Part shown: positions 18,115-28,000 of the stretch, piece by piece
Layout of the letters: each line of letters starts with the position of its first letter
Position numbering within the stretch: the stretch's first letter is position 1
Program-made: the position numbers and the translations under genes
The notes under the pieces: generated by a model
Told to the model about the DNA's origin: nothing
The model's input: only the letters and a program-made list of their open reading frames with translations
Database searches by the model: none
NCBI RefSeq assembly: GCF_002724055.1
Contig: NZ_BDQY01000012.1
Coordinates: forward strand, 1 to 64,000
Source: Tepidibacter mesophilus
GTDB taxonomy: Bacteria; Bacillota; Clostridia; Peptostreptococcales; Peptostreptococcaceae
Length of the DNA stretch: 64,000 bases
Direction: 5' to 3'

Positions 18115-18788
18115 AAAATGAAAAAGGATATATATTGATAAGTTCACTTTTAATTTTCATACTTATTATGGTAATTGCCGCAACATTAATAAGCATTTGC
18201 ATAACAAACTATGAGATACAAGATATATATGTTAAATCAAAAGAAGCTTTTTATAAAAATGAAGGAGGTCTTGATAAAGCATATTTAGAAGTTGTGAAAC
18301 ATGTAGAATTTAGCATAGAAAGAGCAAATAATAAAATTGAATATTTTATGAAAAATGAATATCATAATTTCTTGCAGGAAGAAAAAAATAAAGAAATGCA
18401 AGGAATAGATAGTGAATATGTAGACTTGGTAGAGGACGAAACTGGAATACATTTTGTAATAAATAAAGAAAAGATAGATGAAAAATTAAATCTAATGTTT
18501 AAAGAAGAATACGAAAAATGCTTTCTAAGAAGCCAATATTATAAATTATTAGTAAAAAATATAAAAGAATTAAATTCACAGTATATTAAACTAAATATTA
18601 TAGATGAAAATTTTGATATTATAGATGACAAAATTAATTTTAAAATATTGACCTGCTATACAAAGGACAAAATGACTAATGAATTAGTACAAGGTTACTA
18701 CATAGATGTGCCAAATAAGGACGACATATATAATGAAGAAAATATAGGAAAGTTAATTAATCTTAGAAATTGGTTTAGGAGGAAATAA
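18111..18788 (+). CDS. PilX/GspK-like minor pilin without Glu5, 225 aa
   Basis: The leader is MKNEKG, and mature positions 1-5 read YILIS, so the usual Glu at position 5 is absent. Loss of Glu5 is characteristic of GspK/PilX-type proteins at the pilus tip. A hydrophobic helix runs to about residue 30 (ILIMVIAATLISICI). The long soluble part is rich in Lys and Glu. It is the largest of the four pilin-like genes, as GspK is. Start ATG overlaps the preceding stop; the AGGAGG that serves the next gene lies within its last codons. Confidence 0.75.
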   Translation: MKNEKGYILISSLLIFILIMVIAATLISICITNYEIQDIYVKSKEAFYKNEGGLDKAYLEVVKHVEFSIERANNKIEYFMKNEYHNFLQEEKNKEMQGIDSEYVDLVEDETGIHFVINKEKIDEKLNLMFKEEYEKCFLRSQYYKLLVKNIKELNSQYIKLNIIDENFDIIDDKINFKILTCYTKDKMTNELVQGYYIDVPNKDDIYNEENIGKLINLRNWFRRK

Positions 18789-18789
18789 G

Positions 18790-19235
18790 ATGGATAATAA
18801 AGGAATGTGACTTTGATAGAACTTTTGATAACTATAAGTTTAATTATGATTATCTCATTAATACCTATGTACAAAATAAATATAAGAGATTATAAAATAG
18901 ATTCGTTTACTAGACAAATGTGTAGTGATATACGATACACTAGAATGAAAAATATGAATTATGATAGCTCCACTTATATATATTATGAAAAATCAGATGA
19001 AGATACTATTTCATATATATTAAAGGATTCTGGAAAAATAAAAAGAAAAGTTCAATTTCCAAAGAATATGAATTTATCTTACAATGTTGAAAAAATAGAG
19101 TTTGGATTAAATGGAGTTGTCAAACAAAAAGGTGAGACTATAAAGATAAAAGATACTATAAGTAACAAAACTAAAATCATAACCATAGTTCCAATTAGTG
19201 GAAGGGTTTTAATAAAAGAGGGAATATATGAATAA
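18790..19235 (+). pseudogene. Minor pseudopilin (GspH-like), frameshifted at the prepilin cleavage site
   Basis: A proper start exists at 18790, 6 nt behind AGGAGG, and reads M-D-N-K-G-M before hitting TGA at 18808-18810. The expected continuation TLIELLITISLIMI is in another frame starting at 18810. Two extra bases (a TG doubled in ATGTGACT) explain the shift exactly. The downstream frame of about 142 codons is otherwise intact to 19235. A GTG at 18807 could start it, but the product would lack the leader needed for processing. Options are a real inactivating mutation, slippage or phase variation, or a sequencing error. Confidence 0.75.
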
Positions 19236-19731
19236 TAAAGGCATAACACTCATGGAACTTATAATATCTTTAGGGCTTATAAGTGTTTTACTGATGGTAA
19301 TATTCAATGTATTTATATTTAGTACTAAAGTATACAATATTTCACATTCAAATGTTGAAATACAAGAACAAGCTCAAATAATACAAAATTTCATAGAGAA
19401 CAATTTATATTTATCATCTGGGATAGACAGTGTTATAAACAAAAATGGAGATAAGATTAATATAAATGAATTTAATGAAGCAGATATAAAAGAAGTGAGA
19501 TTTAATGTGGATGGACGTATATGCAGTATATATCATATAGACAACAAAAAGAAGGTTTTTTTTAGAAAGAATTTGAATTATAATGGATATGAGTTTGGTG
19601 ACTATATAGAAAATATGAATATAAAGAATATAGACAATGGGAGTGGTGCGGAAATTTCATTGAAATTACAAAAGGGAAGTGAAAATATAAGTACTAGTTT
19701 TTTAATTTATTTTAGAAATTATCATAATTAA
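19228..19731 (+). CDS. Minor pseudopilin (GspJ-like), 167 aa
   Basis: MNNKG leader, cleavage before ITLMELIISLG with Glu at mature position 5, then a hydrophobic helix to about residue 32. The soluble domain of about 130 residues alternates beta strands and polar loops. The start overlaps the end of the preceding gene by 8 bp, so the four pilin-like genes are one operon. Being last and of intermediate size fits GspJ. Function is probably in priming a type IV pilus or DNA-uptake pseudopilus; the comFB gene next to it suits a competence link but does not prove it. Confidence 0.82.
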   Translation: MNNKGITLMELIISLGLISVLLMVIFNVFIFSTKVYNISHSNVEIQEQAQIIQNFIENNLYLSSGIDSVINKNGDKININEFNEADIKEVRFNVDGRICSIYHIDNKKKVFFRKNLNYNGYEFGDYIENMNIKNIDNGSGAEISLKLQKGSENISTSFLIYFRNYHN

Positions 19732-19746
19732 TTAGGGGGAATTGTA

Positions 19747-20022
19747 TTGAACGAATTAAAGAATTATATGGAGGATTTAGTAGATATCCATCTAAATAAA
19801 TTATTAGAAGAATATAAAGATGTATGTAAATGTAATAGATGTATTTTAGATATAAAAGCTATGGCACTTAATAACTTAAAACCTAGATATGGAGTGACTC
19901 AAAGAGGTAATCTATTTATAAGAATAGATGAAAGCACAAATGAGTCTAATGTAAAAATAATAAGTGAGATAATAAAAGCTATAGAAAAGGTCTCTAAAAA
20001 TCCTCATGGTGGAGATGAGTAA
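19747..20022 (+). CDS. comFB: ComFB-family late competence protein
   Basis: A 91-aa protein: a helical N-terminus (NYMEDLVDIHLNKLLEEY), then CKCNRCILDIKAMALNNLKPRYGVT, the hallmark of ComFB, in which the cysteines can bind zinc. ComFB homologues are encoded with competence genes in Bacillus and bind cyclic di-nucleotides in cyanobacteria; a molecular role here is open. The TTG start has a TAGGGGG site 7 nt upstream. It overlaps or abuts aroK and follows the pseudopilin operon by 15 bp. Confidence 0.82.
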   Translation: MNELKNYMEDLVDIHLNKLLEEYKDVCKCNRCILDIKAMALNNLKPRYGVTQRGNLFIRIDESTNESNVKIISEIIKAIEKVSKNPHGGDE

Positions 20023-20023
20023 A

Positions 20024-20536
20024 GTGGAAAATATAGTTTTAGTAGGATTTATGGCGACCGGCAAGAGTAGTGTCGCAAGATTACTTTCTAAAAAACTAAA
20101 TATGCAATTAATAGATACAGATATATATATTGAACAAAAAGAGAATATGAGTATAAATGAAATATTTCATAAAAAAGGAGAAAAACATTTTAGAAATTTA
20201 GAAAAACAGAGCCTGGAAATACTTTCAAATAAAAAAAATATAATATTGTCAACTGGCGGAGGGATAATAAGTAATGATCAAAATATAAAATTACTTAGAA
20301 AAATAGGAGTAGTAATGTGGCTAAAAGCAAGTACAGATACTATAATAAGAAACTTAGAAAATTCTAAAATAGAAAGACCTTTGCTAAAGGTTGAAAATAA
20401 AGAACAAAAAATACAATCCCTTATGAAATCTAGATTAAGTAAATACTCAAAATGTGCTCACTTTGAAATAGATACAGATGATAAAAATATAAACGAAGTA
20501 GTGTCTAATATACTACTAAATTTAGCCAAAATATGA
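20024..20536 (+). CDS. aroK: Shikimate kinase
   Basis: A 170-aa P-loop kinase that phosphorylates shikimate at the 3-OH. Walker A is GFMATGKSS near residue 9, DTDIYIE near residue 32 contacts shikimate, STGGGII near residue 76 is the second substrate loop, and a lid Arg is in KIERPLL near residue 118. I choose GTG 20024 because GGTGGAG (20008-20014) is then 9 nt upstream; in-frame ATGs at 20006 and 20015 lie on or before that site. It is coupled to comFB and followed by aroQ. Confidence 0.92.
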   Translation: MENIVLVGFMATGKSSVARLLSKKLNMQLIDTDIYIEQKENMSINEIFHKKGEKHFRNLEKQSLEILSNKKNIILSTGGGIISNDQNIKLLRKIGVVMWLKASTDTIIRNLENSKIERPLLKVENKEQKIQSLMKSRLSKYSKCAHFEIDTDDKNINEVVSNILLNLAKI

Positions 20537-20583
20537 TATTATAATGGTATAATTATATATGAGAGAAAAACAGAGGTGTTTTG

Positions 20584-21027
20584 ATGAAAAATATGCTCAT
20601 ATTAAACGGTCCTAATTTAAATTTAATAGGGAAAAGAGAAACAGATATATATGGGAAAGATAATATACAAGATTTGTATAGAGTAATATTAGAAGAATCA
20701 AAGAAGATGAATATAACAGTAGAATTTTTTCAAAGCAACCACGAAGGGGAAATAATCGACAAGATTCAAAGTAGTGTAAATACATATGATGGAATAGTAA
20801 TAAATCCAGGGGCTTATACGCACTATAGCTATGCTATTTATGATGCTATAAAATCTGTAGACAAGCCATTTGTTGAGGTTCATATCTCAAATATTCATAA
20901 AAGAGAAGAATTCAGACAAAAAAGTGTTACAGCAAAAGCGTGTATAGGCCAAATAACAGGGTTTGGATTTTATAGCTATATACTAGGCTTATATAGTATA
21001 ATAAACTACATAGGGGGAGAAAAATAA
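20584..21027 (+). CDS. aroQ: 3-Dehydroquinate dehydratase, type II
   Basis: A 147-aa type II dehydroquinase, forming a dodecamer and giving 3-dehydroshikimate. LILNGPNLNLIGKRE at the start, the mobile loop with the catalytic Tyr (TDIYG), NHEGEIIDKI near residue 52, NPGAYTHYSYAI near residue 77 and VEVHISNIHKREEFR near residue 98 (catalytic His) are all present. The ATG at 20584 is 5 nt from GAGGTG; an upstream TTG is too close to it. Together with aroK and aroE it supplies three shikimate pathway steps in this window. Confidence 0.95.
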   Translation: MKNMLILNGPNLNLIGKRETDIYGKDNIQDLYRVILEESKKMNITVEFFQSNHEGEIIDKIQSSVNTYDGIVINPGAYTHYSYAIYDAIKSVDKPFVEVHISNIHKREEFRQKSVTAKACIGQITGFGFYSYILGLYSIINYIGGEK

Positions 21028-22091
21028 TGAATAGAATAAATAAATTAAGAGAACATATGAAAAATAGTGATTTAGATGCAGTTTTAATTTATAAAGCTGA
21101 AAACAGAAGATATCTATCTCACTTTACAGGAACTACAGGATATGTTCTTATAACAAAAGATAAAAACTTATTCTTCACAGATTTTAGATATATACAACAG
21201 GCTACAAATCAATGTGAAAACTTTGAGATAGTAGAAATATCAAGAGAAAAGCCTGTAACAGATTTTTTAAAAGATATGAATATAAAAAACTTAGGATTTG
21301 AAGATGACTATATGGACTTTTCAACTTATTCTAGATTCAGTAAAGAACTTGAAAATATAAACTTCGTTCCTTTAAAAGGACATATGCTCGCATTAAGAGC
21401 TATAAAAGATGCACAAGAGATAGATATTATAAGAAAAGCTGCAAGTATTGCAGATGAAGCTTTTTCTCACATCCTTACTTTTATAAAACCAGGAGTATGT
21501 GAAATAGATGTAGCGCTTGAACTTGAGTATTTCATGAAGAAAAAAGGAGCTACTGGACTATCTTTTGATTCTATAGTAGCATCGGGAAAGAGATCCTCTC
21601 TTCCACATGGAGTTGCAAGTGACAAAATAATAGAAGAAGGGGACTTCTTGACATTAGATTTTGGTTGCGTATATAATGGATATTGCTCAGATATGACTAG
21701 AACAATAGTTGTAGGAAAGGCAAGCGACAGACAAAAAGAAATATATAATATAGTTTTAAATGCTCAAATGAGAGCTTTAGAAAATATAAAACCAGGTATG
21801 ACTGGTTTTGAACTAGATAAGATTGCTAGAGATGCAATAACAGATGCAGGTTATGGAGAATATTTTGGTCATGGTTTAGGACATGGAGTAGGACTTGAAG
21901 TACATGAAATGCCTAACGTTAACCCGAATGCACAAAATACTCTTTTACCTGGAATGATAATAACAGATGAACCTGGTATATATATTCCAGATTTTGGAGG
22001 AGTTAGAATAGAAGATTTGATTGTAATCACAATCGACGGATATGAAGTATTATCTAACTCGACTAAAGAACTAATAGAACTATCTTACTAG
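21027..22091 (+). CDS. pepQ: Xaa-Pro aminopeptidase / proline dipeptidase (M24B)
   Basis: A 354-aa metallopeptidase with a creatinase-type N-terminal domain (residues 1-125) and a pita-bread catalytic domain. The metal ligands are visible: [18 protein letters not shown] (two Asp, about residues 210-221), [14 protein letters not shown] (His, about 284), [13 protein letters not shown] (Glu, about 314) and VRIEDL (Glu, about 328). It removes N-terminal residues before proline in the cytoplasm. The start overlaps the aroQ stop (TAATG). It is followed by efp, a common neighbour in Firmicutes and functionally apt, since EF-P helps translation of proline runs. Confidence 0.93.
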   Translation: MNRINKLREHMKNSDLDAVLIYKAENRRYLSHFTGTTGYVLITKDKNLFFTDFRYIQQATNQCENFEIVEISREKPVTDFLKDMNIKNLGFEDDYMDFSTYSRFSKELENINFVPLKGHMLALRAIKDAQEIDIIRKAASIADEAFSHILTFIKPGVCEIDVALELEYFMKKKGATGLSFDSIVASGKRSSLPHGVASDKIIEEGDFLTLDFGCVYNGYCSDMTRTIVVGKASDRQKEIYNIVLNAQMRALENIKPGMTGFELDKIARDAITDAGYGEYFGHGLGHGVGLEVHEMPNVNPNAQNTLLPGMIITDEPGIYIPDFGGVRIEDLIVITIDGYEVLSNSTKELIELSY

Positions 22092-22116
22092 AAATTTAAA
22101 TTATGGAGGGATAACA

Positions 22117-22674
22117 ATGGTTTCAGCAGGTGATTTTAGAAAAGGAGTTACTTTTGTAAAGGATGGAGAACTATGCTTAATAATAGATTTTCAACACGTT
22201 AAGCCAGGTAAAGGAGCAGCTTTTGTTAGAACTAAGTACAGAAACTTAAAGACGGGATCTACAAGAGAAGAAGCCTTTCATCCAAACGATAAGTTCCCTA
22301 AGGCTAATATAGAAACTAAGCAAATGCAATACCTATATAATGATGGAGAGTTATACTACTTTATGGACAATGAAACTTTTGATCAAGTTCCACTTAACTA
22401 TAACCAAGTTGAAGATGCTATAAAGTTTTTAAAAGAAAATGATTCAGCAACTATAAGATTCCACGAAGGACAAGCGTTCCAAGTTGAACCACCAAACTTT
22501 GTTGAGTTAGAAATAACTGAAACAGAGCCAGGGGTAAAAGGAGATACAGCTACTAATGTAACTAAGAATGCAACTGTTGAAACTGGAGCTATAGTTCAAG
22601 TGCCTATGTTCATAAACTTAGGAGATAAAATAAAGATAGACACTAGAACTGGAGAATATTTATCAAGAGTTTAA
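22117..22674 (+). CDS. efp: Translation elongation factor P
   Basis: A 185-aa protein of standard length with KOW-like domain I and two OB domains. The modified loop reads [15 protein letters not shown], with the tip Lys at about residue 32. [10 protein letters not shown] near residue 89 and [19 protein letters not shown] at the C-terminus are family signatures. EF-P binds stalled ribosomes at polyproline and promotes peptide bond formation. A GGAGGG site precedes the ATG. Confidence 0.96.
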   Translation: MVSAGDFRKGVTFVKDGELCLIIDFQHVKPGKGAAFVRTKYRNLKTGSTREEAFHPNDKFPKANIETKQMQYLYNDGELYYFMDNETFDQVPLNYNQVEDAIKFLKENDSATIRFHEGQAFQVEPPNFVELEITETEPGVKGDTATNVTKNATVETGAIVQVPMFINLGDKIKIDTRTGEYLSRV

Positions 22675-22740
22675 TATACTTGCTTGTTGGATATAATTAA
22701 TATATAGAACAAAATATAAGTTTCTAAGGAGGTAATTATT

Positions 22741-23175
22741 ATGCAACATTTATATGAAAAGGTAGCTTATTTAAAAGGATTAGCAGAGGGATTAGGTATT
22801 GACGAGAGCACTAAAGAAGGAAAATTATTAATAAACATGGTTGATATTTTAGATGATTTTGCAGACGCTATAGTAGAACTTGGAGAAGAGCAAGATGAAA
22901 TATCTGAATACATAGAGACTATAGACGAAGATTTAGAAGATTTAGAGGATGAAGTATATGAAGAAGAATTGGATGATGAAGAAAGCTTTAATTACGTTCA
23001 ATTCCAGTGCCCGACTTGTAAAGAAGATGTAGAAATAGATGAAGAATTACTATATGATGAAGATGTAGATATTCTTTGCCCTAATTGCAGAGAAGTAATA
23101 TTATTTGCTGAAGATGATTGCTGTGATGGAAATTGTCATTCGGCAGAAGATCACGATTGTAATTGTGGTGAATAA
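22741..23175 (+). CDS. CD1247-type protein with zinc-ribbon C-terminus, 144 aa
   Basis: The N-terminal 40 residues (YEKVAYLKGLAEGLGIDES) match the domain named after C. difficile CD1247. A strongly acidic helical stretch follows (residues 45-85), then a zinc-ribbon of the CPTCK ... CPNCRE type at about 97-121, and a Cys/His-rich tail with CCDGNCH and CNCGE. The family is conserved in Clostridia next to efp, and a function has not been established to my knowledge. A strong AAGGAGG site supports the start, and a terminator follows. Confidence 0.8.
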   Translation: MQHLYEKVAYLKGLAEGLGIDESTKEGKLLINMVDILDDFADAIVELGEEQDEISEYIETIDEDLEDLEDEVYEEELDDEESFNYVQFQCPTCKEDVEIDEELLYDEDVDILCPNCREVILFAEDDCCDGNCHSAEDHDCNCGE

Positions 23176-23190
23176 TATAGAAGTTTGTAT

Positions 23191-23222
23191 AAAAAATGAC
23201 TGCTTTTAGCAGTCGTTTTTTA
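23191..23222 (+). terminator. Terminator after the CD1247-type gene
   Basis: AAATGACTGC-tttt-AGCAGTCgTTTTTT, a 7-bp GC-containing stem with flanking A and T runs. Confidence 0.87.
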
Positions 23223-23305
23223 TTTAAATTTCTTTACAAATTTGCTTGATAAATAGTAAACTATAATTTAATAAGAGTTCCTTCAAAATTAGGAGGTATA
23301 ACAAT

Positions 23306-24016
23306 ATGATAATGAACAAACAAGTAAAAAATTATGAAAAAGAATTAGAGGAAAAAATTGAGTATACATTTAAAAATAAAAAATATTTATTAGAAGCTTT
23401 AACACATAGCTCTTATGCAAATGAAAATAAAAAGGGAAATATACAGTATAATGAGAGAATAGAATTTTTGGGAGATTCAGCTCTTGGAATAGTAGTTAGT
23501 CATTATTTATTTGAAAATAAGAAGAATTTACCCGAAGGAGAACTTACAAAGATTAGAGCAAATATAGTTTGTGAGGAATCTTTAAGTGAACTTGCAAAAA
23601 GGATCGGACTTGGAAAATATTTGTTACTAGGTAAGGGAGAAGAGGTAACAGGAGGCAGAGAACGTATATCAATACTAGCCGATGCTACTGAAGCAATAAT
23701 AGGTGCTATTTATTTAGATGGTGGACTTGAAAAGGCTCGTGATTTTGTTATAAATCATATGCAAGACATAATACAAGATTCTATAAAAGGAAAAATATTT
23801 AGAGATTATAAAACACATCTTCAAGAAGTACTTCAGAGTCAAACTAACGAGAAAATAACTTATGATGTGATGGAGGAGATTGGACCAGATCATAATAAAA
23901 AGTTTATTATTCAAGTAAGGCTTGGAAAAGAAGTTTTAGGAAAAGGCGGAGGCAAGAGTAAAAAAGAAGCTGAACAAATGGCTGCAAAACAGGCATTAAA
24001 GAGAGTGGGTTGTTAA
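23306..24016 (+). CDS. rnc: Ribonuclease III
   Basis: A 236-aa double-strand RNA endonuclease. The signature NERIEFLGDSALG near residue 47 and ADATEAIIGAIYLDGG near residue 122 provide the acidic metal ligands. A dsRNA-binding domain occupies the last 70 residues (GKGGGKSKKEAEQMAAKQAL). It processes rRNA precursors and structured mRNAs. Two ATGs (23306 and 23312) are possible starts behind AGGAGG. The order rnc, radical SAM, smc, ftsY is a standard Firmicutes block. Confidence 0.95.
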   Translation: MIMNKQVKNYEKELEEKIEYTFKNKKYLLEALTHSSYANENKKGNIQYNERIEFLGDSALGIVVSHYLFENKKNLPEGELTKIRANIVCEESLSELAKRIGLGKYLLLGKGEEVTGGRERISILADATEAIIGAIYLDGGLEKARDFVINHMQDIIQDSIKGKIFRDYKTHLQEVLQSQTNEKITYDVMEEIGPDHNKKFIIQVRLGKEVLGKGGGKSKKEAEQMAAKQALKRVGC

Positions 24017-25083
24017 TGAAAAGAAGGATAATACCAGTGTTTGTACCTCACAAGGGATGTCCTCATGATTGCATATTTTGCAATCAAAAGAAAATAACTG
24101 GGGTATCAACTGATGTTAGTGCAAATGATGTTAAAAATATAATAGAAGAATGCTTAGAGACTATGGATGACGAGGTTCATATAGAAGTAGCATTTTTTGG
24201 AGGAAGCTTTACTGCAATAGATATAAATATCCAAAATGAACTATTATCGGTTGCTAAAGAATATGTAGATAAAGGAATAATAAAGGATATAAGGCTTTCA
24301 ACAAGACCAGACTGCATAGATGAAATTATACTTGATAACTTAAAAAATCATAAAGTTAGTATTATAGAACTTGGAGTTCAATCTATGGATGATGATGTAT
24401 TAAAGCAAAGTATAAGAGGTCATAGTCAAGAAGATGTAGTAAAGGCTGCAAATCTTATAAAAAAGTATGGGTTCGAACTTGGACTTCAAATGATGCTAGG
24501 TCTTCCTAGTGATAATGAAAGAAAATGTATACAAACTGCTGATAAATTTATAGCTTTAAGACCGAGTTTTGTAAGGATATATCCAACTCTTGTAGTAAAG
24601 GATACAGGTCTTGAAAATTTATACAATGAAAGTAAGTATAGTCCGTTCGATTTAGATACTACTATAGAAATATCAAAAAAGCTTTTAATAAGGTTTCAAC
24701 TGGAAAACATAAAGGTAATAAGGGTTGGTCTTCAAACTACAGAGGATATATCTCTTGGAAAAGATGTTGTATGCGGACCTCATCATCCATCTCTTAGAGA
24801 GCTTGTTGAATCTAAAATACATAGAGACTATATAGAAAATACAATAAAAAACAACAATATAAAAGATTCTATTACTGTTTACGTAAATAAGAAAAATATA
24901 TCGAAAATAGTTGGAAATAAAAAAAGCAATATAATATACTTATATGAAAAATATAATGTAAAAATGTCAGTTAAAGAAGCTGACTTAGATGTAGATGAAT
25001 TTTCATTTGAGCATAAAGAAGTTTTAAATAAAATAAAATTAAATGAAATATATAAAACTTTATATAATATATATAAAATTTAA
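24016..25083 (+). CDS. Elp3-like radical SAM protein
   Basis: A 355-aa protein. VPHKGCPHDCIFCNQKKI near residue 9 holds the CxxxCxxC cluster motif that binds 4Fe-4S and S-adenosylmethionine. AFFGGSFTAI near residue 62, LSTRPDCID near residue 95 and ELGVQSMDDDVL near residue 119 are typical of the Elp3/HemN-like branch. Clostridial relatives sit between rnc and smc, but their substrate is unsettled; tRNA modification is one proposal. ATG 24016 overlaps the rnc stop (TAATG), which I favour over TTG 24010. Confidence 0.88.
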   Translation: MKRRIIPVFVPHKGCPHDCIFCNQKKITGVSTDVSANDVKNIIEECLETMDDEVHIEVAFFGGSFTAIDINIQNELLSVAKEYVDKGIIKDIRLSTRPDCIDEIILDNLKNHKVSIIELGVQSMDDDVLKQSIRGHSQEDVVKAANLIKKYGFELGLQMMLGLPSDNERKCIQTADKFIALRPSFVRIYPTLVVKDTGLENLYNESKYSPFDLDTTIEISKKLLIRFQLENIKVIRVGLQTTEDISLGKDVVCGPHHPSLRELVESKIHRDYIENTIKNNNIKDSITVYVNKKNISKIVGNKKSNIIYLYEKYNVKMSVKEADLDVDEFSFEHKEVLNKIKLNEIYKTLYNIYKI

Positions 25084-25097
25084 TTGGGGGGATTTTT

Positions 25098-28000
25098 TTG
25101 TATTTAAAGAGGTTGGAATTAAAGGGCTTTAAATCCTTTCCTAATAAAACAGAAATAGTATTTGAAAAAGGAATAACATCTATTGTAGGACCAAATGGAA
25201 GTGGCAAGAGCAATGTATTGGATGCCATAAGATGGGTGCTTGGAGAACAAAGCATAAAGAGTTTAAGAGGAGATAAGCTTGAAGATGTAATATTTATAGG
25301 AGCTGACAATAAAAAACCTATGAATTACTGTGAGGTATCTCTTATTATAGATAATAGTGAAAATATAATAAATATTGATTATAGCGAAGTTAGCATAAAG
25401 CGAAGAGCATATAGATCAGGAGAAAGTGAGTTTTATATAAATAATAAAAGTTGCAGATTAAAAGATGTTAAAGAATTGCTCCTTGATACAGGAATAGGAA
25501 GAGAAGGATATTCTATAATAGAACAAGGAAAAATTGATGAAATATTAGGGAGTAATATAAACAATAGAAGAAAAGTATTTGATGAGGCTTGTGGTATATC
25601 TAAATATAGATATAAAAAGCAAGAAGGAGAAAAAAATCTTAAAAATACAAAAGAAAATCTAGAGAGAATAAACGATATTTTTTATGAAATAGAGAATCAA
25701 TTAAAACCCTTAGAGATACAAAAGGAAAAGTCATTAAAATATATAAAGCTTACGGATGAGCTTAAAGTACTTCAAGTGAACTCTTATATAAGAGAAATAG
25801 AAACATTGGATATTGAATTAAAAGAAATAAACAATCATAGCAAAATACTCTCAGAGCAACTTGAAGATTTAGAGAAAACAAAGAAAAGTCAAGAAAAACA
25901 GATTACAGATGTAGAAAGTGAATTATCTGAATTAGAGATTAAAATAACTGAATCTAATGATAATATACATCAGATTCAAGTAAGTATAGATAAAAAAATA
26001 GCAGACTTAAATTTAATAAATGAAAAAATAAATAATCTGCAGATTAATAAGCAAAGAAATGAAAGAGAATTATCAGAATTAAAATCAAAAAAACTTCAAA
26101 AAGAAGAAGAATTAGAGGTTTTAATCGATGATAATGATAAACTTTTCTTAAATCTTAAGAATCTAAATAAAAATAAGGAAGAGGTTCAAGGTAGCACAGA
26201 TAAAGGTATGCTTGAACTAAATTCTATAGAGCAAAAGGTTGAAAATTTAAAAAATGATGCAATAAATTTATTAGATGAAAAAAACAATAAAAATATAAGA
26301 CTTTCAAGTTTGAATACCAGTGTTGAAAATATACAAAATAGAAAAGTAGAAGTCAGACGAAATATAGATGAGATAAGTTTACAGGCTGAAGAAAAAAAAT
26401 CTAAACTAAAAACTAACTTAGAAATTGAAAAAGAAAATAATGATACTATTAAAAACTTGAAATTGAATAAAAATGAAGAGATAAATAATCTGAATTCATC
26501 CATTTTAAATCTTAAAAATATTGAATCTAGTATTACTAATAAAAAACTTAAAATAAATGAATACAATTCTAAGTTAAATGTATATGTTGATATGGAAAAT
26601 AGGTATGAGGGTTTTTATAGAGGTGTGAAAGAGGTACTAAAAAATAAAAAACTTCAGGGAATTAAGGGTGCAGTTGCAGAGGTTATAAAGGTAGGGAAGG
26701 AATATGAGGTAGCTGTTGAAGTGGCTATGGGATCTTCACTTCAAAATGTAATAACGAAGGATGAATACAGTGCAAAACAAGCTATTTCATATTTGAAGCA
26801 AGGCAACCTTGGAAGAGTAACTTTTTTACCTATTAATATAATAAAGTCTAGAAAAGTAAACATAGATGAAATACCTAAAATAGATGGGTTATTAGGTATT
26901 GCAAGTGATATAGTAAAGTTTGACGATGAATTTAAAAATATAATAGAAAATATACTTGGAAGAACTATATTGGTAGATGATATAGATTGTGCTATAAATC
27001 TTGGTAAAATGACTAACTACAAGTACAAGATAGTAACATTAAAAGGAGATGTATTTAATTCAGGAGGGTCATTAACTGGAGGTAGCGTTAAGTCGGTAAA
27101 CAACCTATTATCTAGAAAAAGAATAATAGAAGAATTTAAAGAAAATATAGAAAAAGAAAAAATAGAAATACAAAATTTATTAGATGATAAGTTAAATAAA
27201 GAACAGGAATTAGAAACAAATAAAAATAATATATCTAATTTAGAAGCATCTATACAAGAAAAGGAAAAAATAATTTTTAAAATTAATTCCGATATTAATA
27301 ATATTAAAGAAGATATAAACTCAATACAACAAACAAAAGCTAAATTAGAAAAAGAAGAACTAGGATTTAATGACAATCTTTCATACACAAATGAATTGAT
27401 AACTAAATTAAACGAAGAAATAAAAGAAATTGATATCAAAACATCTCAAATAGAGCAAACTATAAAGGAAATAGATATTAAAAAACAAGAATACAAGCAT
27501 CAATACGAATCTGATATACAAATTTTAAATGAAGTAAAGCTTGAAATAGCTAAATTAACTCAAGTATATGAAAATAATCAAATTCAAATTCAAATGTCTA
27601 AAGATTACATTCAAGATTTACAAAACAATATTCTTATAAAAGAAAAAGAGATAAAAAGTGCAGATTTGGAGAAACAAAATGTCAGTGAAAAGAAGATTTT
27701 AACAAAGGTTGAGAAAGAAGAATTAAATGAACATATGATAGATCTTAATAAAAAGTATGAAGGATATAAAAATGATAAATTAAAAATCGTAAAAGATATA
27801 AAAGATAAAAAAGAAAATTTTAAAATAAAAGAAGAAAACTATATTCAATTAAAAGAAAGTATGTATAAAATAGAATCAAAAATAGATAAGCTTGAACTTA
27901 GCCAAGAAAATTACTTCAATAAATTATGGGAAGATTATGAGCTTACATTTAAAGATGCTACACAGTTGAAAAATGATGTACTAGAAATAGATAAGAAAAA

